From Gnetum montanum (Eukaryota; Streptophyta; Gnetopsida; Gnetales; Gnetaceae), in the NCBI GenBank assembly GCA_015680685.1, contig MNCI01023453.1, positions 357,304 to 421,303 on the forward strand: a stretch of 64,000 bases of DNA. Reading direction: 5' to 3'. The position numbers and the translations under genes are program-made. A model generated the notes under the pieces. The model saw only the letters and a list, made by a program, of their open reading frames with translations. It was not told the DNA's origin and searched no databases. Within the stretch, counting starts at the first letter, position 1. Every line of letters begins with the position of its first letter. Positions 56,666 to 64,000 of this stretch are shown piece by piece.

Positions 56666-57050
56666 TCACAATTGAGATAAATGATCGACAACTACGTTCT
56701 TGATTCCTTTACGATCAATTATTATAAGATCAAACTCTTGTAAGACTACAAGCCATTGTATGATGTGAGTTCTTACCATTGGCTTATTCATGAGGAACCT
56801 TATTGCACTATGATCTGTATGTATATATACTTTATATCCCAATACATAGTATCTAAACTTTTCTAGTATAAACACTACAACCATTAATTCTTTCCCTATG
56901 GTAGTGTAGTTAATTTGTGCATCAACAATACTTCTACTTGCACAGTGGATGTAATAAGGATGCTTCTAGTCATCTAACTATGTAAGTATGGCTCTAAGGC
57001 ATAGTTGGATGTGTCAGTCATGACAGGCAATGGTTTGGACCAGTCAAGAG
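56666..57050 (-). pseudogene. Athila-like RNase H
   Basis: PVMTDTSNYALEPYL carries the first Asp (near 57010). After a gap with stops, VVVFILEKFRYYVLGYKVYIHTDHSAIRFL has the HTDH block, followed by NVVVDHLSQL. Two frames are involved. Confidence 0.75.
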
Positions 57051-58180
57051 CTTGTAGAATGGGTGTTTCTACTAGCTTTTGTTTTAGAGTTTGAAAACAT
57101 AATTTGCATTCCCTAGTCCACTCGAAAGGTACATCCTTTTTTGTTAATTCCACCAATGGTTTGGTAACCTTTGAAGAGTTCTCAATAAATCTCTTATAGT
57201 AGCTAGTATGTCCGTGGAATGACCAAATATCTTTGATAGTTTTTGGTTGATGGGTAATTCCTTGGATAACTTTGATTTTCTTAGGGTCTACATTGATCCT
57301 TATATATGATATCTTGTGCCCTAGTACTATTCCCTCTTGGACCATCAAATGGCTTTTCTGCCAGTTAAGCCTTAAATTATTTTCTACACATCTTTTTAAC
57401 ACTTGCTCTAACCAATCCAAGGCTTGATCAAAGTTTTCTCCATAGGTGGATAAATCGTCCATAAATACTTCTACACCATTTCCTATTTGCTATTAGAAGA
57501 TGCTTAGAACTAGTCATTGAAATGTTGCAGGGGCATTACACAAGCCAAAAGGCATTTGTTTGTATGATAACATTCCCCAAGAACTAGTGAATGTAGTCTT
57601 GGCTTGGTCTTCTGGGGCTATTTGTATTTGATTATATCTGCTATATCCATCTAGAAAAATGTAGTAGAAATGCCTTGCAATGGTGTCTAAGACTTAGTTA
57701 ATAAATGGCAATAGAAAGTGATCTTTGAATGTTGCCATATTCAGTAGCCTGAAAACTATGCATACCCTCCATTTTCCTACCTTTTCAGGCATAATAACTA
57801 AGGGGCTAACCCATTTGCTCTCAAAAATAGGTTATATGAACCGAGCCTTGAGAAGCTATTCGATTTCTTCCTTAACTACTTGCTTTAGATTTGGGGTCAA
57901 ACACCTCTGCGGTTGTCGTCGAGGCTTCATGGAGGGGTCGATGTAAATCCTATGTTGGTATATCCTAGGATCTATTCTAGTTAATTTGGGATATGACCAA
58001 GTGAAGGCTTTTTACCATTTATTTATTACCTTCAACAGTTCTTCTTTCTGTTTAGGAGCAAGCTTACCATTAATAATTACTGGTTATCCATTTTTAAAGA
58101 ACGTGTATTCCATACCGGTGGGCAATGGTTTCAGCTCAAGGGGCTCCTGCTTAAATTTCTCAAGGATTTCCAACTTTCCC
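57050..58180 (-). pseudogene. Athila-like reverse transcriptase
   Basis: Pieces on the minus strand are KVGKWRVCI-FRLLN, FLDGYSRYNQIQIAPEDQAKTTF, WGMLSYKQMPFGLCNAPATFQ and VEVFMDDLSTYG with the FMDD active site typical of Athila. Then an open 162-codon frame (57462-56974) has the thumb: LVLGHKIS-like GIVLGHKIS, FHGHTSYYKRFIENSS. Upstream frames contain stops. Confidence 0.85.
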
Positions 58181-58221
58181 TAGTTGAAATTTTCAATGTT
58201 AAGACTTGGAAGTTGGCAGGG

Positions 58222-58642
58222 GACTTGCTCTAATGCATCTATGCTATCGATGTAAGCGTAAGTCAAACCCTTAGTTGGTTTCATGCATATGAGTTTACTG
58301 CTTTCTTGATCAGCTGTCAGCCACTAGGTGTCTTCCTATTGTGTAGCTCCTACATACAGGCATCTTTGTATGTTGATCACTTGTGCACATTGATTGCATG
58401 TAGGAAATGTTAAAATTTGCACAAACCATGACCTCTACATGCAATTACACCCTATTTCATTGTATGCGATGCATGGAACTTTCTTCTTCTTGATCTTTCT
58501 GAATGTATTTTCCTTTGATATTTCTAGAGAAAGACTACAGATTCCTAGGCATGTGTCAATGGTGCTAAGCCATGCTCTTCCCATTATGATTGGGAAGTCC
58601 CCCTTACTGTTGTTCACCTAAATCATTAGGAAGTCAACTCGG
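58222..58642 (-). repeat. inverted repeat arm (partner 52190-52610)
   Basis: Contains the protease end GDFPIIMGRAWLSTIDTCLG (58617-58435 frame) and the spacer to gagcaagtc. The match to the other arm begins next to the Tat LTR boundary at 58643. Confidence 0.75.
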
Positions 58643-58804
58643 TGTACCACCTGAAATCGTCGGTCTCCAGCTGGAAGGAAACAGAGGCCGTGGGATCGTA
58701 GGGTGAGCATAGAAGACCCTACCTTCGCTTGAGGATGAGCTGGAATGCACGAAGGTAGAGTACCTTGGGTGGTCCGCACGCAGATCAGACAAGGATTTCC
58801 CTGA

Positions 58805-58940
58805 ACATAAACCAAAAGGCTATACGTTGGGTTATACGTAAACAGCGTAACGGGCATAAACGAGAGCGTAAACAGCGTAATAAGTGCGTAAACAATGTAA
58901 ATAGCGTAAACAGCGTAAATGTAAATGTCCATAAACAAAA
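58805..58940. repeat. GCGTAAACA-type short tandem repeat
   Basis: Repeats of (a)gcgtaaacagcgtaa with variants (gggcataaacg, gcgtaaacaatgtaaa), about 10-15 bp per unit, near the 3' end of the LTR (R/U5 side). Confidence 0.7.
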
Positions 58941-59222
58941 CACATGCAAGAAATTAATGTAAACTATAAACAATGGTATTACAGAATGAAAGTACAATGC
59001 ACCGGTCTAACGCAGTTGTGATGGAACAGAAGGTGGACAAAAAGCCCCGGTGGATGCAAGGGTGGCTGGGCTGGTTTACGCTGTAGGTGCGGCGTAATGG
59101 TTATGTACTCGGCGTACAACGTTCTCTAGCATAAGGGTTATTGTGCTTTGGTTCACAGTGTAATTGCTCCTAGGTATGCTCTGGGATTTTTGACAACCTC
59201 CTGATGAAGTGGAAAATGGGGG

Positions 59223-59230
59223 TTTTTATA
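59223..59230 (-). promoter_or_regulatory. Tat LTR TATA box
   Basis: The minus strand reads CCGGTATAAAAACCCCC. A CCACGTG-like G-box core lies about 35 bp upstream (plus gacacgtggc, 59269-59278). Confidence 0.6.
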
Positions 59231-59317
59231 CCGGTTGTTACGCTAGACTCGGGTTAGGAGACACGTGGCATGTTGACCGGGTGCATACAATTTACAAATG
59301 TACAAAACATTACATCT

Positions 59318-59710
59318 GTTGGGTGTATACGCTGGATGTGCTGGGTGTGTGTGAACTTGGGTGGAGATGCTATGGTCGCTGGGCGTATACGCTGATGGAT
59401 GCTGGGCGTATATGCTGGGTGTATATGCTGACGGCTACCCACTTGCTTCAATCCTTGCTCTTTGGTGTTATCTTCATGCTGTCTTTGGAGATTTTTTCAT
59501 CATACATATGCATCTGTTGTACCTGCCGAGCGTACGTGTGAGGCGCGTAGGCTGGGCATGTACGCTGGAGAGTGCCGGGCGTATACGCTAGGCATATACG
59601 CTGGGCGTATATGCTGGACGTATACGTTGGACGTATACACTGTGGGTGCCGGGCATATACTCTATGGATGTGAACTTGAGCGGAGATGCCGGGCGTATAT
59701 GCTGGTATTG
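59318..59710. repeat. GTATACGCTGG minisatellite in Tat LTR U3
   Basis: Two clusters, about 59318-59440 and 59530-59705, of a 14-16 bp unit around ctgggcgtatacg, many units containing the palindrome GTATAC or a CGTATA variant. About 15 recognisable units in total. Confidence 0.75.
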
Positions 59711-59849
59711 CATACTTAGTGAAAATTTAAGCATTTTGATCTCCCAAGGTTGCGATGTGTGACACCAAATGTAGCCGCAGTTGTCTGTGGTTCCCAGTGA
59801 CCTGCTTCTTGCTGGAGAAGTACCAAGCTCAAAATTTTGTGGTGTTTCA

Positions 59850-59865
59850 TTGGCCCCTCTTTGTT
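59850..59865 (-). promoter_or_regulatory. Tat polypurine tract
   Basis: The minus strand reads AACAAAGAGGGGCCAA immediately before the LTR start TGAAACACC. Confidence 0.75.
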
Positions 59866-60157
59866 GACGCTTGGAGGAATCGACCCGAGAAGCGTTGACA
59901 AAGAAGTGCAAAACACCACAAGCAACTCGATAGAGACGTTGTCCGCTGCCACTTGACTAGATGTTATCGCACCATGTTCAATAGTACATGGGAACGGGAA
60001 AGTGAACCTTGTAGCTTGTAGGACGAAAGGGATCATGGGGACTGGTGACTGCCCAAGGAATTGTGCTATGGACAGGGGATGTTTGGGTATGTGGCATGCT
60101 GATCCTTATCAATAGCCAGGATTTAGCAGACTCGGAGTGTAGACATGCGATGTGCAT

Positions 60158-60305
60158 CCTTTGGTGGAACAAGACTCTTGGTTAATATTCAAGAGAACTT
60201 GTTGGCGAGACCAAAGCCACGGGAGGATGTGATACATTCTTTGGAAGAACAGGGTCCATGTTTAGTGTTCAGGGGGAACCTGTTGGCAGAGAGGCAAAGC
60301 CATGC
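60158..60305. repeat. two-unit tandem duplication, period about 80 bp
   Basis: ctttggtggaacaagac...gttggcgagaccaaagcca and ctttggaagaacaggg...gttggcagagaggcaaagcca align over about 65 bp with moderate divergence. Confidence 0.65.
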
Positions 60306-60887
60306 AACTGGATGTTTCTTGACCATTTTGGACATGAGTACTTGGTTTTAAGACAACTGCCTTCCCGCCTTGGGCTTATGTGGGAAGTGCCAGGGGTCTC
60401 ATTTTTTTTAATGTAATTTGCTTTGATTTTGTACTCATGCTCAAGTGCTGTGTTGTGTGTTGCAGCTTCTTTAAAGCAGTACAATGTTTTAAATGCACTG
60501 GGTGTGTCAAGGGTATGCCGCAATAAAATGTGTAGGCGAACGGATAGGGGATTAGTCTGTGAATGGGAATGTACTAGTGAACGGTTTGATTTAGTCTTGT
60601 CATGTGCGCCATGAACATTGTCTCATCTTATTGCTTATGACGAAGTTCATGCTTGTGCGAAACTCCTGGGTGTCATCCTGCAAACATAACTTCAAGGAGA
60701 CAAGAAAACCATGAGTGAGTAAATGAGCTTAGACTTACACGGTGGCTGATGGCACAAAGATGCTGAAGGAGGCTGCAGGCACTATACGTAGATGACAGAA
60801 GTATGGGTAAGGTCGATAGATGGCAAGCGATGTAGATGAATGATCATGGCGGTGAATTCATGAACCAGAAATGAACTTGCCATTTTA

Positions 60888-61245
60888 TAGTCTTGGCAGA
60901 CTATCATTGGTTAGTTTTATGTCATAACCCGTTGGACATTGCCCGTTTAGCGTCGTGGCAGACGTTACATTGCCAGTTTCTAGTCTTAGTGGACCGTGGA
61001 GAGGTAAGCTAGTTTATAGTCTTAGTGGACTCTAATGGTTGTGACAGTGGTAGTTCACTGTCATGCCGGACGAATGCTAGTTTATCGTCCTTGTGGACAC
61101 TGTGGGGTATCAGTTTATTGTCATGATTCCAGGGTGGTTGTGGTGTCCGTTTTAAGTCGTAACCCAGGACTATTATGTGGTATCATTTTATCATCATGAT
61201 TCCAGGACGAGCTATGGTATCAGTTTATAGTCGTAATTCCAGGAC
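60888..61245. repeat. degenerate array of about 11 units, 30-40 bp each
   Basis: Each unit contains a core like gtttatagtcNt followed by 5-7 bases and ggac or gcagac: tttatagtcttggcagac, gtttctagtcttagtggac, gtttatcgtccttgtggac, gtttatagtcgtaattccag. Units degrade gradually along the array. Confidence 0.65.
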
Positions 61246-61269
61246 TTGCACGTACCTGAACTTGCACTT

Positions 61270-62328
61270 AGATGTAGAACGGTTTCAAGAACACATGATT
61301 GGTTGGATTGGCAAGTTCGTTTCCTTCCATGTCGGCTAACTTGAATGCACCATTGTCAAATGCCTTAGTGACCAAGTAAGGCCCTTCCCAGTTGGCTGAG
61401 AAATTGTTCGGGTGTTCCCGAAAAACCTTAAGCACAAGGTCACCTTCTTTGATAGGGCGCTTGTTGACGTTGTGCCGATGTCGCTATCGTTGTTGCTTTT
61501 GATACCATTCGATCTGATCGAGCGCACGCATGCATTCCTCTTCCACCGAGTCAAGGTCAATGATACATAGATTGTTGTTTTGCCCGTCGTTGAGGAGTCC
61601 AGCAAGTGTGATCCATAGAGATGGTACCTGTAATTCCAAAGGTAAAACAATTTCTGAACCGTAAACAAGATTGTATGGCGTTTTACCTGTTGACGTTCGG
61701 TGTGTAGTACAGTATGCCCATAATGCATATCTCAATTGTTCGTGCCATTTCCTTTTGCTCTGGGTAAGCATTTTCTTAAGTATTATAATAATTGTTTTAT
61801 TTGTTGCTTCTGCTTGCCCATTGCTCTAAGGATAGTAAGGGGATGAAAACGAGTGTCTGATCCCCAGACTGTCGGAAAAGGTTTGGGTTTCGGCACTGCT
61901 AAATTGTGGCCCGTTGTCAGTGATAATTGTCGAGGGAATGCCAAAACTGGTTACAATATTTTCGAGGATGAAATTGCACATGTGTTTAGATGTGGTTTTT
62001 CGAAGGGGAGCAGCTTCTACCCACTTTGTGAAGTACTCGGTTGTGGTTATGATGAAACTATGCCCTGCAGAGGATGAGGGTGTAATCAGGCCGATGAGGT
62101 CCAACCCCTTTTCTGAAAGGGCCACATGATTTGCGCCGTGTGCAACTGGTTCGGTGGGACATGGATTAGGTTACTATGTTTTTGGCAAATATTGCATGTT
62201 TTAACCTTGAAGAGAAGTCTTATTTTTGTTTCCATGGCTTTTGGCGCTATGTGTCCTCCGCATAGTCCCTCATGTACCTGTTCAACAATAGTTTGGGCAT
62301 CGATACTACTGACACATGTTAGCAACAT
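61270..62328 (-). pseudogene. Tat integrase
   Basis: The zinc finger VHEGLCGGHIAPKAM...CNICQKH (62280-62180) keeps HHCC. The core has GLDLIGLITPSS (first Asp), TIITDNGPQF (second Asp) and, after a stop in YYP(stop)SNGQ, NGQAEATNK with the Glu. The C-terminal part has GDLVLKVFREHPNNFSANWEGPY and ends LANPTNHVFLKPFYI near 61272. Frames: 62125-61826, then 61771-61484, then the frame ending at 61272. It retains all catalytic residues but has stops and shifts. Confidence 0.85.
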
Positions 62329-62388
62329 GCCTTCGTAGGATCTACGACATAGTGTGTCCCCTACTAGGGTATACTGCTTAGAACGTTT

Positions 62389-63000
62389 CTACACTACGTC
62401 TTTCTGTGCATTTGTTAGATGTCGTGGTGTTTCACCATGTAGAAGGTACTCTTTTATGTCATCATACCATTCTACTGCGTCTGTTATACTAACGGATGCA
62501 ATTGGCAACGTGTCGGGAGTATCGGTTATCAGTTCAGCACAATTGATTACGGAGCTTGGTAATGCATGGAACATGTCGGGCGATATATTTAACGCTAATG
62601 TGGCTAATGCGTCTGTGATAGTGTTATCATTTCTAGAGACGTGTTGCACATCGGCGTTTTCAAATCGCCTCATTAAGTGTTTTGCCAAGTCAAAGTACGG
62701 TTGTAAATGTTGGGCTTTACATGTGTAAACATCTGTAACCTGGTTTAAGACTAATTGTGAATCCCCCTTGACTACAAGCTGTGTGATGTCTAAAGCCAGT
62801 GCTACCAAGAGACCTCTAAGGAGACCTTCGTACTCTGCTATGTTGTTAGTACAGTGAAAGTTAAAACGATAGGCAAAGGGTTGGATCTCCCTGGAGGGAT
62901 AGGTGATGACAGCGGTTGCACTTCCTCCTCAAGAGGTGGATGCTCTGTCAAAGTTTAAAATAGCATCATAATCATTGGACACTATGTCTATGGCGCTTAT
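62389..63000 (-). pseudogene. Tat archaeal-type RNase H
   Basis: NFDRASTS (first Asp), then a TGA at about 62929, FNFHCTNNIAEYEGLLRG (Glu), VVKGDSQLVLNQV (second Asp) and HVSRNDNTITDALATLAL at the end. The upstream ORF 63129-62929 covers the linker from the Ty3-type RNase H. One stop separates it from an otherwise continuous frame. Confidence 0.8.
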
Positions 63001-63129
63001 GTTCTCATCTGGGAATTCTGGCTCTATGGTTGCTTGATCACGTGTTGGTGATATGGCCATTTGGTTTGCTATGGCTTGACCCTTGACTGATGATTGTGCT
63101 AGGTAGTACAGGTCAAATTCAGCTATCAT

Positions 63130-63576
63130 GGCTTTCCACCGGGCTATTCGACTTGTTTCGTAAATGTTCCCTGTTATGGCTCTCAGTACATTATCCTTGC
63201 AAATTATGTAGACTTAGTTACGGAAGAGGTAATGTCGTCATTTTCTTAAAGAAAAGACTAAAGCTAAACATGACTTCTCCATGTCGTTGTATCTTTTCTC
63301 ATGGGCAACTAATGCATGGCTCAAGTAATATACAAGGATTTCAGTTCCATCATCTTGTTTCTGGCAAAGCATAGATGCGATTGACGATTCAGAAGTGGCA
63401 AGGTAGATGTAAAACGGTTTGTCGTTTTGGGGCGGGTAAACCGTAGGTAGTCGGGCAAGTGCTGTTTTGATGTTTTTGAATGCTTCTTGGCACTGCGGAG
63501 TCCATTCAAAATGGACATTCTTGCGTAACAGGTGGTTCATAGGTTTTAGTTTGTCCTCAATTTTTGTACAAAGCAC
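63130..63576 (-). pseudogene. Tat Ty3-type RNase H
   Basis: NVHFEWTPQCQEAFKNIK, then FYIYLATSESSIASMLCQK, where the first Asp is lost as usual in Tat, and YNDMEKSCLALVFSLRK with the Glu. A frameshift near 63238 precedes KDNVLRAITGNIYETSRIARWK. Confidence 0.8.
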
Positions 63577-64000
63577 CTGATAAACTCCAATCTACCTTGT
63601 AGACCCCGAAGTTCGGTAAGGTTGCTTGGTGGTTTCAGGTTTACTATGGCCTTAACCTTATCTGGGTCCACCCGTATCCCTTCTTCGGAGGCTATGAATC
63701 TGAGCATTTTTCCTGTCTTGACGCCAAAGACACATTTTTTTGGATTAAGCCTTAGTTCATACTTTAAATAACGCTTTAAGACTAGGTCGAGGTCTTGTAC
63801 ATGTTGTTCCGACATTTTTGACTTGACCACGATGTCATCCACGTAATCGTTGAGCAATTGTAACATATAATCACTAAAGATAAATGTCATTGCTCTTTGA
63901 TATGTGGCCCCAACATTTTTGAGACCAAAGGGCATCATTGTGTAAAAAAAGTTCCCCATGGAGTCATAAAGGTTGTCCGAAGTTGATGTTCCGGGTTGAT
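63546..64000 (-). pseudogene. Tat reverse transcriptase, partial at window edge
   Basis: MGNFFYTMMPFGLKNVGATYQRAM, LLNDYVDDIVVKS with the YVDD active site, LRLNPKKCVFGV, and thumb GIRVDPDKVKAIVNLKPPS. The reading frame is intact for 137 codons, then shifts near 63550 into the RNase H frame. The N-terminal RT lies beyond 64000. Confidence 0.85.

Larger units (their letters stand above)
52617..58642 (-). mobile_element. Athila-like Ty3/gypsy element, 3' two-thirds, minus strand
   Basis: Minus order is protease end (58642-58435), RT (about 58180-57050), RNase H (57050-56666), integrase (56344-55230), 3' non-coding region (55229-53581) and 3' LTR (53580-52617). Gag, most of protease, PBS and 5' LTR are missing because the Tat element starts at 58643. 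The element's LTR end abuts the plus-strand Athila-like piece with ATCAC (52612-52616) as possible target duplication. Its partner end would lie beyond the Tat element. Confidence 0.8.
58643..59849 (-). repeat. 3' LTR of the Tat element, 1207 bp
   Basis: On the minus strand it starts TGAAACACCACAAAATTTTG at 59849, directly after the polypurine tract, and ends GGTGGTACA at 58643. TG/CA ends and the short inverted ACACCAC/GTGGT pairing support the borders. Contains a TATA box and two repeat blocks. Confidence 0.7.
59866..61270 (-). other. Tat 3' non-coding region with tandem repeats
   Basis: Lies between the integrase stop and the polypurine tract; no coding sense. It holds an ~80-bp two-unit duplication (60158-60222 and 60239-60305) and a degenerate array at about 60888-61245. 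Long 3' UTRs with variable tandem repeats are known in Tat/Ogre-type plant elements. Confidence 0.65.
58643..64000 (-). mobile_element. Tat-like Ty3/gypsy element, 3' part, runs off the window
   Basis: Minus order is RT (from 64000), Ty3-type RNase H (63576-63238), archaeal-type RNase H (about 63000-62389), integrase (62328-61270), a long 3' non-coding region with tandem repeats (61270-59866), polypurine tract (59865-59850) and 3' LTR (59849-58643). The order RT-RNase H-aRNH-integrase is that of Tat/Ogre-type elements. It is inserted in the protease region of an Athila-like element. It is more GC-rich than its neighbours. Confidence 0.85.

Noticed and set aside
59209-59719. Plus-strand frames rich in Tyr, Cys and Ala (such as AYMLGVYADG)
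   Set aside because: Produced by translating the GTATACGCTGG minisatellite; no start context or conservation.

Overview
The window looks like nuclear DNA of a seed plant, most likely a flowering plant. It is AT-rich and almost entirely nested, decayed retrotransposons: a plant-type L1 LINE, Ty1/copia, and Ty3/gypsy elements of Athila-like and Tat-like type, with host-derived fragments of a DGAT3-like gene and an LRR receptor kinase. I found no intact host gene, tRNA, rRNA, CRISPR array or bacterial feature. N characters at 2032, 29999, 33049, 39217-39224 and 42281 mark a draft assembly.

Layout. 1-2031 is non-coding with small repeats. 2033-~7580 is a minus-strand LINE with an open ORF1 and a broken ORF2. 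~7590-9935 is a minus-strand copia remnant. 10873-13653 is a plus-strand solo LTR with a perfect ATAAT target duplication and a DGAT3-like pseudogene inside it. 14473-21336 is a minus-strand Athila-like element with an open 411-codon gag but no pol; its upstream LTR abuts the 3' end of another copy. 24279-47552 is a tandem LTR-internal-LTR-internal-LTR array of a Ty3/gypsy family on the minus strand, bounded by GTAAC/GCAAC. Each 3.5-3.7 kb LTR carries a piece of an LRR receptor kinase. 49.3-52.6 kb is a plus-strand Athila-like gag-protease remnant. It is followed by a minus-strand Athila-like element (52617-58642), which is interrupted at 58643 by a minus-strand Tat element that runs off the window.

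The most notable observation joins the solo LTR and the array. Both share the same LTR ends: a first ~32 bp starting TGTTGGC, and a last ~1.4 kb with TATA box ending GCCAACA. Between these ends, upstream of the promoter, one carries a DGAT3-like sequence and the other an LRR receptor-kinase sequence, both in sense with the element. This suggests an LTR shell with an interchangeable host-gene cargo in U3. The cargo would be copied into the 3' end of genomic RNA and duplicated into both LTRs at each transposition.

Most coding regions are broken. Exceptions that remain open are LINE ORF1 (6087-7193), the Athila-like gag (19065-20300), and in array copy C the RT block (40636-41469) and an unidentified 167-codon ORF downstream of integrase (38341-38844).
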